Part shown: positions 8,789-17,107 of the stretch, piece after piece
How positions within the stretch are numbered: position 1 is the stretch's first letter
How the letters are laid out: every line of letters starts with the position of its first letter
Source: Actinomadura terrae
Lineage (GTDB): Bacteria; Actinomycetota; Actinomycetes; Streptosporangiales; Streptosporangiaceae
Assembly: GCF_022751215.1 (NCBI RefSeq)
Contig: NZ_JAICDG010000005.1
Coordinates: 124,001 to 188,000 of the forward strand
Direction: 5' to 3'
DNA length: 64,000 nucleotides
Position numbers and translations under genes: made by a program
The notes under the pieces: model-generated
What the model was told of the DNA's origin: nothing
Databases searched by the model: none
What the model saw: only the letters and a program-made list of their open reading frames with translations

Positions 8789-10806
8789 TTCCCGCCGGAC
8801 TCGTCGGTGGCGGCCGCGAAGGTGGCGCGCCACGCCTCGGGCGAGGTCAGCTCGTCCACGGCGTCCCGGTAGCGGCGGCTCAGCTCGGGCCACTCGCGGC
8901 TCAGCCGGGCGTGCAGCAGCGACGACCGGGTGAGCAGCCGGCGGAACCGGTCCGGGTCGCGCTGGTACCAGGCGACCTTCGTGCCGTCCGCCGAGGAGAC
9001 CAGTGCGCTGTCGACCTGCGCGAGCAGGCTCCAGTGCCGGTCGATGTGCGGGACGACGACCTGCGGGTGCGTCCGCCCGGCCGGGTCCAGCGGCCGCAGC
9101 TGCTTCAGCGTGCCGAGCATCGCGCTCGCCAGCACGTTCACCTTGCCGCGCGGCGGCTTGAACCCGCGCCCGCGCTTGGGCGGCTTGACGCGCCGCACGC
9201 GCGGGAACTCCTCGTGGCTCGGACGGCTGTGCGCGTCGGGGAACTCCGCCCGGAACGCGGTGATCTCCGCCAGCTTCCCGGTGATGCCCGCGTGCATGTG
9301 CTCGGGCCCGCTCAGCACGTCCTCGATCGCCGACAGCATCAGCTCGGCGGTGGAGTACTGCATGGCGAGGGCGTGCTTCACCGAAATGATGAAGCTCTCC
9401 TTGAGCAGGTTCCCGCCGCGCTCGTAGGGCGAGTGCGCGAGCGCGGTCACCAGGCGGTTGCGCTCGTGGAAGTAGGCCTGCCAGTCGATGCCGTCGTCCT
9501 TGTCCTGCCAGGGGACGTGCCAGGCGGCCATGCCCGGCAGCGTCACGGTCGGGAAGCCCGCCGCGCCCGCCCGGACGCAGTACTCCGCGTCGTCCCACTT
9601 GATGAACATCGGCATCGACAGCCCGACCTTGCGCAGGACGTCGACGGGGATGAGGCACATCCACCAGCCGTTGTAGTCGACGTCCACGCGCCGGTGCAGC
9701 CACTTGGTCTCGCGCAGCCCGCCCGAGCTCTTGCGCAGCCGGGGGTTCGGGTTCGTGTCGGGTTCGACGGCGAAGTCGTGCTCGCGCTTGGTGTGCGGGG
9801 CCTCCTCCCACCACCAGCGGTACCGCCCGATCGTCTCGCCGTAGGCGTGCAGCTGCGAGCGGGCGAACAGGTTGAACATGTGCCCGCCGACGATCGTCGG
9901 GGTGCGGGCGAAGTCGGCGAACGCGACCGCGCGCAGCACGCCCTCGGTCTCGGTGACGACGTCGTCGTCCAGCAGCAGGACGTAGTCGCTGGTCCCGGCC
10001 CGGAGCGTCTCGTCCATCGCGCGGGAGAAGCCGCCCGACCCGCCGAGGTTCGGTTGCCGGATCAGGCGGAGCTTCGAGCCGAGAGCGTCGGCGGCGGCCG
10101 GGAAGCCCGCGTCGTCGCGGACGAGCCGGGTGCCCTGGTCGACGACGAAGATCTCGTCCACGGCGTCCAGGACCTCGGGGGCGGCGCCGAGCGCGGCGAG
10201 CTGGGCGACGCAGAAGTCGGGACGGTTGTAGGTGGTGATGCCGAGGCTGACCCGGCCCTGGCGGACGCCGCCCGCCTCGGCGCACCAGTCCGCGCGCTCC
10301 AGCACGGCCTCGCCCTCGCCCGCGAGGACGTCCATCCAGTACCAGCCGCCGTCGATGAACGGGTCGAGCGTCAGCCGGAACGTCTCCTCGCGCGCCGCCC
10401 GCGAGTCGAACCGGACGGACGCGACGCGCTGCACGTGCCCCTTCGCGCTCGACCGGTAGACGATCACGTTGGCCTGGCCGCGCATCCGGACCCGCAGCAC
10501 GACCTCGTCCACCGACGTCCAGCGCCGCCAGTAGCTCGCGGGGAACGCGTTGAAGTAGGTCGCGAACGAGACCCGCCCGCCGACCGGGACGACGACGCTG
10601 CGGCGCCCGACGGCGTCGGCGGACGCGGCGCCGTCCTCGGCGGCGGCCTCGGCCGCGAGCGCGTCGGCGCCGCGTCCGATCTCGCCCTCGACGTACAGCT
10701 TGAGCACGTCGAGATCGCGGTCGACCGGGATCACCACGCGTTGCAGCACGCGCAGCTCGGTCGTGCTGTGCGTGGTCGTGCTGTGCGCGGTCGTGCCCTC
10801 GGTCAC
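8785..10806 (-). CDS. glfT2: GlfT2-like galactofuranosyltransferase
   Basis: This 673-residue processive GT-A glycosyltransferase resembles M. tuberculosis GlfT2 (Rv3808c, 637 residues), which polymerises alternating beta-1,5/1,6 galactofuranose from UDP-Galf. An N-terminal beta-rich domain (about 20-180) precedes the GT2 core, which starts at SLGITTYNRPDF (187-198) with DDD at 280-282 (LLLDDDVVTETEG). Further conserved pieces are KWDDAEYCVRAG and WHVPWQDKDDG followed by YFHERNRL. A helical C-terminal domain follows. The GTG at 10806 overlaps the glf stop by four bases and has GGAGG upstream. The neighbouring UDP-galactopyranose mutase supplies the donor and the Wzm/Wzt pair probably exports the product. 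Confidence 0.9.
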   Translation of the reverse strand: MTEGTTAHSTTTHSTTELRVLQRVVIPVDRDLDVLKLYVEGEIGRGADALAAEAAAEDGAASADAVGRRSVVVPVGGRVSFATYFNAFPASYWRRWTSVDEVVLRVRMRGQANVIVYRSSAKGHVQRVASVRFDSRAAREETFRLTLDPFIDGGWYWMDVLAGEGEAVLERADWCAEAGGVRQGRVSLGITTYNRPDFCVAQLAALGAAPEVLDAVDEIFVVDQGTRLVRDDAGFPAAADALGSKLRLIRQPNLGGSGGFSRAMDETLRAGTSDYVLLLDDDVVTETEGVLRAVAFADFARTPTIVGGHMFNLFARSQLHAYGETIGRYRWWWEEAPHTKREHDFAVEPDTNPNPRLRKSSGGLRETKWLHRRVDVDYNGWWMCLIPVDVLRKVGLSMPMFIKWDDAEYCVRAGAAGFPTVTLPGMAAWHVPWQDKDDGIDWQAYFHERNRLVTALAHSPYERGGNLLKESFIISVKHALAMQYSTAELMLSAIEDVLSGPEHMHAGITGKLAEITAFRAEFPDAHSRPSHEEFPRVRRVKPPKRGRGFKPPRGKVNVLASAMLGTLKQLRPLDPAGRTHPQVVVPHIDRHWSLLAQVDSALVSSADGTKVAWYQRDPDRFRRLLTRSSLLHARLSREWPELSRRYRDAVDELTSPEAWRATFAAATDESGGK

Positions 10807-11969
10807 TCGTCCACACCTCCGGTGGTCAGGCGCGCGGCCCCGGTGAAGTGGGGACGCAGCTTGTTGTCGACCATGCTGAGCGCTCCGGCGATCGCCATGT
10901 GCATGTCGAGGTACTTGTAGGTGCCGAGCCTGCCGCCGAACAGCACGCCCCGCTCGCCCTTCGCCAGCTCGCGGTAGGCCAGCAGCCGGGCGCGGTCCTC
11001 GGCGGTGTTGACGGGGTAGTACGGCTCGTCGCCGCGCGCGGCGGCCCGCGAGTACTCCCGCATGATCACGGTCTTGTCGGACGGGTAGTCGCGCTCGGGG
11101 TGGAAGTGCCGGAACTCGTGGACGCGCGTGTAGGGGACGTCCTCGTCGGCGTAGTTCATGACGGGCGTGCCCTGGAAGTCGCCGGTCGGCCTGACCTCGG
11201 TCTCGAAGTCGAGCGTCCGCCAGCCGAGGTCGCCCTCGGCGTAGCCGAAGTAGCGGTCGAGCGGGCCGGTGTAGACGACGGGCACATTCCCGGCCGCGTC
11301 GTCGCGGACGTCGAGGAAGTCGGTGTCCAGCCGCACCTCGATCCGTGGATGGTCGGCCATCCGCTCCAGCCAGGCGGTGTAACCGCCGGTGGGGAGCCCC
11401 TCGTAGGTGTCGTTGAAGTACCGGTCGTCGAAGGTGTACCGGACGGGCAGCCGCGTGATGATCTCGGCGGGCAGCTCGCGCGGGTCGGTCTGCCACTGCT
11501 TCGCCGTGTAGCCGCGGATGAACGCCTCGTAGAGCGGGCGTCCGACCAGCGAGATCGCCTTCTCCTCCAGGTTGGACGGCTCGGACACCTCCGCCGCCTG
11601 CGCGGCGACCAGCGCGCGCGCCTCGTCCGGGGTGAACACGCGGCCGAAGTAGGCGCAGATCGTGCCGAGGTTGATCGGCATCGAGTACACGCGGCCCTTG
11701 AACGTGGAGAACACCCGGTGCCGGTAGCCGGTGAACGTCGTGAACCGGTTCGCGTACTCCCACACGCGCCGGTTGGAGGTGTGGAACAGGTGCGCCCCGT
11801 AGCGGTGGACCTCGATGCCCGTCTCCGGGTCGGGCTCGCTGTAGGCGTTCCCGCCGATGTGCCCGCGCCGTTCGAGCACCAGCACGCGCAGGCCGAGGTC
11901 GGCGGCGCACCGTTCGGCGACCGTGAGCCCGAAGAACCCGGAACCGGCCACCACGAGATCGACATTCAC
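10803..11969 (-). CDS. glf: UDP-galactopyranose mutase
   Basis: Glf converts UDP-galactopyranose to UDP-galactofuranose using reduced FAD. The 388-residue length is normal for the family. The N-terminus shows the FAD Rossmann motif GSGFFGLTVAE, then LERRGHIGGNAYS and HRYGAHLFHTSN, both hallmarks of the mutase. The C-terminal half keeps GGRLGTYKYLDMHMAI, including the Arg and Tyr that bind the UDP-sugar. The GTG at 11969 is the natural start, giving MNVDLVVAGSG. It is the first gene of the leftward galactan operon and is divergent from the sulfotransferase-like gene. A -10-like TATCTT lies on the minus strand at 12066-12071. Confidence 0.96.
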   Translation of the reverse strand: MNVDLVVAGSGFFGLTVAERCAADLGLRVLVLERRGHIGGNAYSEPDPETGIEVHRYGAHLFHTSNRRVWEYANRFTTFTGYRHRVFSTFKGRVYSMPINLGTICAYFGRVFTPDEARALVAAQAAEVSEPSNLEEKAISLVGRPLYEAFIRGYTAKQWQTDPRELPAEIITRLPVRYTFDDRYFNDTYEGLPTGGYTAWLERMADHPRIEVRLDTDFLDVRDDAAGNVPVVYTGPLDRYFGYAEGDLGWRTLDFETEVRPTGDFQGTPVMNYADEDVPYTRVHEFRHFHPERDYPSDKTVIMREYSRAAARGDEPYYPVNTAEDRARLLAYRELAKGERGVLFGGRLGTYKYLDMHMAIAGALSMVDNKLRPHFTGAARLTTGGVDE

Positions 11970-12060
11970 TGGACGGCGTCCATCCCTTGCGGGGGGAGCG
12001 GTAGACCCGGCGGCGCGAACGGCGGTACGAACGCGACGCACCGGTCTATTGGTAGGGAAT

Positions 12061-12077
12061 GCGGCTAAGATACCCGG
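12061..12077 (-). promoter_or_regulatory. Putative promoter element upstream of glf
   Basis: The minus strand reads CCGGGTATCTTAGCCGC, containing a -10-like TATCTT. A TTGCCG lies about 19 bases upstream of it. The same 17-base element with three mismatches stands upstream of the glycosyltransferase gene at 22035-22970 (23078-23094). It may be a shared sigma-A promoter core; this is visual matching only. Confidence 0.3.
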
Positions 12078-12113
12078 GGTTCGATCGGTACCGGCAAGAA
12101 CCCGAGGATCGCG

Positions 12114-13364
12114 GTGGCCCCACCCCCTTCCGGAGCGTCGCGTTCCGCGCTCTACCTGCATGTCGGGGCGGCCAAGAGCGGCACGACCTACCTCCAGAAC
12201 ATCCTGTGGCACAACCGGGAGCGGCTGCGCGGGAACGGGTTCCTGTATCCGGGCGTCGACTCGGCCTCGCACGTCCGCGCGGCGTTCGACCTGCGCGGGA
12301 CGTTCTTCGGCGGAGGGTCGGATCCGTCCGTCCAGGGGACGTGGCGCGGCCTCGTGGAGGAGGCCCGCGACTGGCCCGGCGACGTGATCCTCTCGCAGGA
12401 GCTGTTCGCGCCCGCCACCCCGGAGGAGATCGCGCGGGCGCTCGGCGATCTCGACTTCCTCGACGTCCATGTGGTGTTCACGGCGCGCGACCTCGCGCGG
12501 CAGATCCCGGCGCACTGGCAGGAGGACGTCAAGAACCGGTTCACGACCTCCTTCCCCGACTTCGTCGCGTCGCTGCGGCACCGGAACTGGCGGGAGATCG
12601 ACAGCGCGCGGCTGTTCTGGGGGCTCCAGGACCCGGTCGCGGTGCTGGCGCGGTGGGGCGCCTCGCTTCCGCCGGACCGGGTGCACGTCGTCACGCTCCC
12701 CCGCCCCGGCGCGCCCCGCGACCTGCTCTGGCAGCGGTTCTGCGCGGCGGTCGGGCTCGTCCCGGACGAGTACGACCTGTCGGTGTCGTTCGCGAACCCG
12801 TCGCTGGGGCTGGCCGAGACCGAATTCCTCCGGCTCCTCAACGGCGCGCTGGACGAGGGCCTCGGCTGGCCCGTCTACAACGACGCGATCAAGCACTATC
12901 TCGCGCAGGACGTGCTGACCGCCCGTCCGGCGCCGGTGCGGATCGGGCTGCCCGCCGACGATCTGCGGTGGGCGACCGAGCGGGCCATCGAGACGGCCGA
13001 GGGGCTGCGCGCGGCCAGATACCACGTGGTCGGCGACCTGTACGAGCTCGTCCCGGCGGAGGGTGCCGTGGGGGTGGAGTTGACCGAGCCTCCCCCGGCC
13101 GACCTGGCCGACGTCGGTGTGGACGCGGTCGCGGCGCTGCTGCTGCGCGTGCTTGAGCGGGAACGGCAGGCCGGGTCGGCGCCTCCGGTTCGCGATCAGA
13201 TTGACTTGATGCGCGGCGAGGCGGTCGAGTTGAGAGACCGCACCGGGCAGCTGCTCGATGACACGGTGCCGCTGGTCCACCGGGCGGTGCGGCAGGCGTC
13301 CGAGCGGTACCCGGCCGTGCGGCGGGTCAGGGGCGCCTACCGCCGCATCCAGGACAGGAGGTGA
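12114..13364 (+). CDS. Sulfotransferase-like protein with intact PAPS-binding loop
   Basis: This 416-residue protein begins LYLHVGAAKSGTTYLQNILW. GAAKSGTTYLQ is the 5'-phosphosulfate-binding loop of PAPS-dependent sulfotransferases, with the catalytic-region Lys and the SGTT residues present. FTARDLARQIPAHWQE (about 120-135) matches the place of the 3'-phosphate-binding segment. The C-terminal ~100 residues are helical and could hold a coiled coil. The GTG at 12114 follows CGAGG. It is divergent from glf and overlaps the next gene, a paralogue, by at most four bases, so it probably acts on the surface galactan or another envelope glycan. Substrate and activity are inferred. Confidence 0.75.
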   Translation: MAPPPSGASRSALYLHVGAAKSGTTYLQNILWHNRERLRGNGFLYPGVDSASHVRAAFDLRGTFFGGGSDPSVQGTWRGLVEEARDWPGDVILSQELFAPATPEEIARALGDLDFLDVHVVFTARDLARQIPAHWQEDVKNRFTTSFPDFVASLRHRNWREIDSARLFWGLQDPVAVLARWGASLPPDRVHVVTLPRPGAPRDLLWQRFCAAVGLVPDEYDLSVSFANPSLGLAETEFLRLLNGALDEGLGWPVYNDAIKHYLAQDVLTARPAPVRIGLPADDLRWATERAIETAEGLRAARYHVVGDLYELVPAEGAVGVELTEPPPADLADVGVDAVAALLLRVLERERQAGSAPPVRDQIDLMRGEAVELRDRTGQLLDDTVPLVHRAVRQASERYPAVRRVRGAYRRIQDRR

Positions 13365-13372
13365 GGGAGCGC

Positions 13373-14581
13373 GTGGGCGAGCATCGTCCGGGACGTCCGG
13401 GGAAGAAGGTGTGGCTGCACGTCGGCGCGCCCACCGCCGGGGACGCGTTCCTCCAGCGGGCGCTGTGGGCGAACCGGCGGCGGCTCGGCGACGCCGGGGT
13501 CTGCTACCCGGTCGCCGGCCCGCAGGAGGACTTCGCGGCGGTCATGGACCTGCGCGAGATGAGCTGGGGAGGGCACCGCGACCCGTCCTGGGACGGGACG
13601 TGGGACCGCGTCGCCCGGCGCGCCCGCGAGTGGGACGGCGAGACCGTCGTGTTCTCCCAGGGACTCCTCGGCGGCGCGTCCAAGGAGCAGGTCGGGCGCG
13701 CGGTCGCGGACCTGGAGCCCGCCGAGGTGCACGTCGTGTTCGCCACCCGCGACCTCGGCTGGCAGTTCATCCTCGACTGGCAGGAGCAGGTCCGGCACAC
13801 CCACTCGATCGCGTTCGAGCGGTTCGTCGACGACCTGGTCGAGCTCGGGATCGACGCGCCCGAGCCGTACGGGGAGATGTTCTGGGGGCTGCACGACCCG
13901 GTGCGCGTGCTGCGGACGTGGGCGACGGCCGTGCCGAGGGAGCGCGTCCACGTGCTCACGCTGCCGCCGCCCGGCGGGTCCCCGGCGCCGCTGTGGGCGC
14001 GGTTCTGCGCGCTGACCGGCATCGACGCCGGAGCCTGCGACATCGAGGGCATCGACGCGGGCGAGCCGCTGTCGGCGGTCGAGGCCGAGCTGCTGCGGCG
14101 GCTGAACGTGCGGATCGCGCCCGCGCTGGGCGGCGACTACGAGCGGATGGTCCGCGACCACCTGGTGGGGCACGGCCTGGCCGAAGCCGCCGGAGAGACG
14201 GGCCGCGTCCCCATGGGCCTGCCCGAGCGGCACCGGGCATGGGCCGCCGAGCGGACGCGGGAGATCGCGGCGTCGCTGCGCGCGTCCGGCTACGACGTGG
14301 CGGGCGACCTCGACGACCTCACGACCGCGCGGACGCCCGTGGAGGCGGCGCTGCTGCCCGGCGACGTCCCGGAGGACCTGATCGCGGCCGCGTCCGTCGG
14401 CGTTGTCGCGCACCTGCTGGAGGAACTGGCCCGCGCGCACGAGCGGATCGGGCTGGCGCACCTGCACGGCGAGATGGCCGAGGTCAGGCAGAACCTCGAA
14501 CGGCTGCTGGAGGCCGCCGCGACGCCGTCGCCCGCGTTGCAGCGCGCGGCCCGCCGCGCCACCGGACGGCGCAGCTCGTGA
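13373..14581 (+). CDS. Sulfotransferase-fold paralogue with degenerate PAPS loop
   Basis: This ~402-residue protein is a tandem paralogue of the preceding gene. It shares the KVWLHVGAP start, VHVVFATRDLGWQF, an FWGLHDPVRVL block and the C-terminal helical part. The loop that reads GAAKSGTTYLQ upstream here reads GAPTAGDAFLQ, so the Lys, Ser and both Thr residues that contact PAPS are missing. It is therefore probably inactive as a sulfotransferase or acts with another donor; a regulatory or partner subunit of its neighbour is possible. I prefer the GTG at 13373, which has GAGGGA and AGGAGG upstream, over the GTG at 13361. It overlaps the next gene by four bases. Confidence 0.7.
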   Translation: MGEHRPGRPGKKVWLHVGAPTAGDAFLQRALWANRRRLGDAGVCYPVAGPQEDFAAVMDLREMSWGGHRDPSWDGTWDRVARRAREWDGETVVFSQGLLGGASKEQVGRAVADLEPAEVHVVFATRDLGWQFILDWQEQVRHTHSIAFERFVDDLVELGIDAPEPYGEMFWGLHDPVRVLRTWATAVPRERVHVLTLPPPGGSPAPLWARFCALTGIDAGACDIEGIDAGEPLSAVEAELLRRLNVRIAPALGGDYERMVRDHLVGHGLAEAAGETGRVPMGLPERHRAWAAERTREIAASLRASGYDVAGDLDDLTTARTPVEAALLPGDVPEDLIAAASVGVVAHLLEELARAHERIGLAHLHGEMAEVRQNLERLLEAAATPSPALQRAARRATGRRSS

Positions 14582-15531
14582 GCGCGGCGCCGAGCCGGGC
14601 GCCGGTCGTCGCGGCGGTCGTGGTCACGTTCGACCGGCGCGAGCTGCTGGACGAGGCGCTGACCGCGCTCGGCGCCCAGACCCGTCCGCCCGACCGGATC
14701 GTCGTGGTCGACAACGCCTCGCGGGACGGGACCGCCGCCATGGTCCGCGACCGCTTCCCCGGCGTCGAGCTGCGGGAACTGCCGCGCAACGTCGGCGGCG
14801 CGGGCGGCTTCGGCGCCGGGATGGCGCTGGCCCTGTCCGGCGAGGCCGATGTCCTATGGCTGCTGGACGACGACACCGTGCCGGAGCCCGGTGCCCTCCG
14901 CGCGCTGCTGGACGCGCGCGACCGCGCCGCCGAGCCTCCGGTGCTCGTCGCCAGCCGCGTCGTGTGGACCGACGGGCGCGACCACCCGATGAACACCCCG
15001 CGCGCCAAGCCCTGCGCATCGGCCGCCGAGACGGAGGCGGCGCGGGCGGCGGGCTGCGTGCCGATCCGCTCCGCGTCGTTCGTGTCGGTGCTGGTGGACG
15101 CGGCGGCCGTGCGCGAACGCGGACTGCCCGTCGCCGACTACTTCCTGTGGAACGACGACTTCGAGTTCACGACCCGGCTGCTGCGCGGGCGGCGCGGGCT
15201 GCTCTGCCCGGACAGCGTCGTCGTCCACAAGACCAGGGCGTTCGGCGGCACCGAGACCGACCCCGGCGACCGGTTCTTCTACGAGGTCCGCAACAAGATC
15301 TGGCTGTTCACCGGCAGCCGCGGGCTCGCGCCGCCCGAACGCGTCCTGTACGCGGGGTCCACGGTGCGTCGGTGGGCGCGCACGTTCGCCGCGTCCGACG
15401 ACCGGGCCGTGCTGCGGCGCGCGCTGGCGCGCGGCGTCCGCGCGGGGGTGTTCTCGCGTCCGCGGCCGACCGAGGCGCTGCTGCGCGACGTGGGCGTGGA
15501 ACCGCCCTCTTCCTACCGGACTTCGAGGTAG
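14578..15531 (+). CDS. Family-2 glycosyltransferase, GlfT1-like
   Basis: This 317-residue GT-A enzyme has VAAVVVTFDRRELLDEAL at the N-terminus, the nucleotide-binding VVVDNASRDGT, RNVGGAGGFGAGM and the metal-binding DDD at 97-99 (LLDDDTVPEPG). An acceptor-site region WNDDFEFTTRLLRGRRG follows. This combination is that of rhamnosyl/galactofuranosyl transferases such as mycobacterial GlfT1 (Rv3782), which starts the galactan before GlfT2 extends it. The GTG at 14578 overlaps the upstream stop by four bases. Its 3' end overlaps the convergent GH43 gene by 19 bases. The exact sugar is inferred from context. Confidence 0.8.
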   Translation: MSAAPSRAPVVAAVVVTFDRRELLDEALTALGAQTRPPDRIVVVDNASRDGTAAMVRDRFPGVELRELPRNVGGAGGFGAGMALALSGEADVLWLLDDDTVPEPGALRALLDARDRAAEPPVLVASRVVWTDGRDHPMNTPRAKPCASAAETEAARAAGCVPIRSASFVSVLVDAAAVRERGLPVADYFLWNDDFEFTTRLLRGRRGLLCPDSVVVHKTRAFGGTETDPGDRFFYEVRNKIWLFTGSRGLAPPERVLYAGSTVRRWARTFAASDDRAVLRRALARGVRAGVFSRPRPTEALLRDVGVEPPSSYRTSR

Positions 15532-16985
15532 TCGACCTGGCCCTGGCCGTTCAGGCGGCGCAGCCCGAGCGTGTTCCATCCGGCGCCCAGCTCGACGTCG
15601 GCCGCGACCGAGGTCCAGTCGGCGCCCTTGGTCACGCGCAGCCGCACCTGGGCGCCCGCCGTCCCGTTCGCCGACAGCTCCAGGTCGGTGTCGTGGCCCG
15701 ACCGGTTCGCGTACTGCGTCCGGACGGTGTAGCGCCCGGCGGTGGGCGCGAACACCGGGACCTCCACGCGGCAGCCGTCCCGGTCGAACGGGCCGACCGC
15801 CTTGCGGCCCGAGGCGCCCGGGCGGTCGAGCGCGGAGACGCAGCCGTTCAGCCGTCCCGCCTCGGCCTCGTACCGGACGGGGACGCCGCGCACGACGGGC
15901 CGCGCCCCGTCCCAGCCGAGCGGCGCCACGTACATGCCGCGGTTCACGGTCGAGCCGCCGTGGTAGCCGATGATGCCGTGGAAGACCAGGTAGTCGCCGG
16001 TGTCGTCGCTGAGGACGTCCGCGCTGCCCGGCCCGTCGACCTTCCGCCCGTACGCCTCGGTCGACTGGAGCGGCGCCGGGGCCTTGGTGTAGGGGCCCTC
16101 GATCGACGGCGCGGTCGCGTACCGCGTCTGGTAGTTCGACCGGAAGTACCAGCCGGAGGAGTACAGCAGCACGTACTTCCCGCCCCGCCTGACCAGGTCG
16201 GGCGCCTCCACCAGGACGGGCTCGGACTCGCGCCCGATGAGCTTGACCGGCGCGGCGGCGATGCCGAGGCCGTCCGGGCTCAGCCGGACCAGGAAGATCG
16301 CCGAGCTCTCCCGGGCGTCGCTCTTGTAGAGCAGGTAGCGGGTCCCGTCGGGCTCGATGTGGGACGCGGGGTCGATGGCGCCGCCCAGCTGCTGCGGGCA
16401 CACCAGCGGGTCCCCGTCCACCGGGACGAACGGCCCGGCGGGCGACGACGCGGTCGCGACCCCGATGCACTGGATGTCGTGGTCCTTGCGGCGCGCGGAG
16501 AAATAGAGCGTGTAGACCGACGGTGAGCCGGGGCGCGGCGGGACGACCTCCGGGGCCCACGTCCGTCCGGTGGTGGCCCAGGCCGGGAGCCGGGCGAGGC
16601 CGTCGCCGGGCGTCCGCGTCCAGGGGCCGGTGGGCGAGGGCGCGGTGGCGACGGGCATCGCCGCCTCGCCGTTGTTGGTCCCGTACGCGAAGTACGTGCC
16701 CGCCACCTTGATCACGGACGGGTCGGCGAACGGCTGGTTCAGCACGGGCTTGTCGGGCGCGTACCCGGGCGGGGTGATCGGCCCGGGCGTTCCGGCGGGG
16801 CTCGGCGCGGGCGCCCCCGACGCGGCGGGCCCTGGCCTGCTCGGCCGCGCCTCCGGCTTCCCCGATCCGGGCACGCACGCGTTCGCGACCGCGACGACCA
16901 GCGCCACGACCGCGCTGATGGCGGCTCCGGCGATCAGCGGCGTCAGCGGCCCACGCAGTCGCGGATCCCCGGCCCATCTGTTCAT
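15513..16985 (-). CDS. Membrane-anchored or secreted GH43 glycosidase with C-terminal carbohydrate-binding module
   Basis: This ~490-residue protein has a signal anchor (about residues 14-36), a Pro/Ser linker and a five-bladed GH43 domain. Catalytic elements are visible: the base Asp in FADPSVIKVAGTYFAYG (about residue 88), TWAPEV, the pKa-modulating Asp in IDPASHIEPDG and the acid Glu in VLVEAPDLVRRGGKY. The last ~125 residues, beginning VRYEAEAGRLNG, look like a CBM6/35 beta-sandwich. GH43 enzymes are arabinanases, arabinofuranosidases, xylosidases or exo-galactanases; specificity cannot be read from sequence here. I chose the ATG at 16985 because it puts a normal signal anchor at the start. 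TTG/ATG codons out to 17084 are possible. It is divergent from the sulfatase gene. Confidence 0.82.
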   Translation of the reverse strand: MNRWAGDPRLRGPLTPLIAGAAISAVVALVVAVANACVPGSGKPEARPSRPGPAASGAPAPSPAGTPGPITPPGYAPDKPVLNQPFADPSVIKVAGTYFAYGTNNGEAAMPVATAPSPTGPWTRTPGDGLARLPAWATTGRTWAPEVVPPRPGSPSVYTLYFSARRKDHDIQCIGVATASSPAGPFVPVDGDPLVCPQQLGGAIDPASHIEPDGTRYLLYKSDARESSAIFLVRLSPDGLGIAAAPVKLIGRESEPVLVEAPDLVRRGGKYVLLYSSGWYFRSNYQTRYATAPSIEGPYTKAPAPLQSTEAYGRKVDGPGSADVLSDDTGDYLVFHGIIGYHGGSTVNRGMYVAPLGWDGARPVVRGVPVRYEAEAGRLNGCVSALDRPGASGRKAVGPFDRDGCRVEVPVFAPTAGRYTVRTQYANRSGHDTDLELSANGTAGAQVRLRVTKGADWTSVAADVELGAGWNTLGLRRLNGQGQVDYLEVR

Positions 16986-17107
16986 CCCCCCGCATGATGC
17001 CAACAACCCGGCGGCCTCCGCGAACCGGCACGCACCCAGCGAAACACCCATCGAGTCGTTACGCTGCCAACGGTGCTTGATCATCGACAGGGGGACGGAG
17101 CGGCGGG

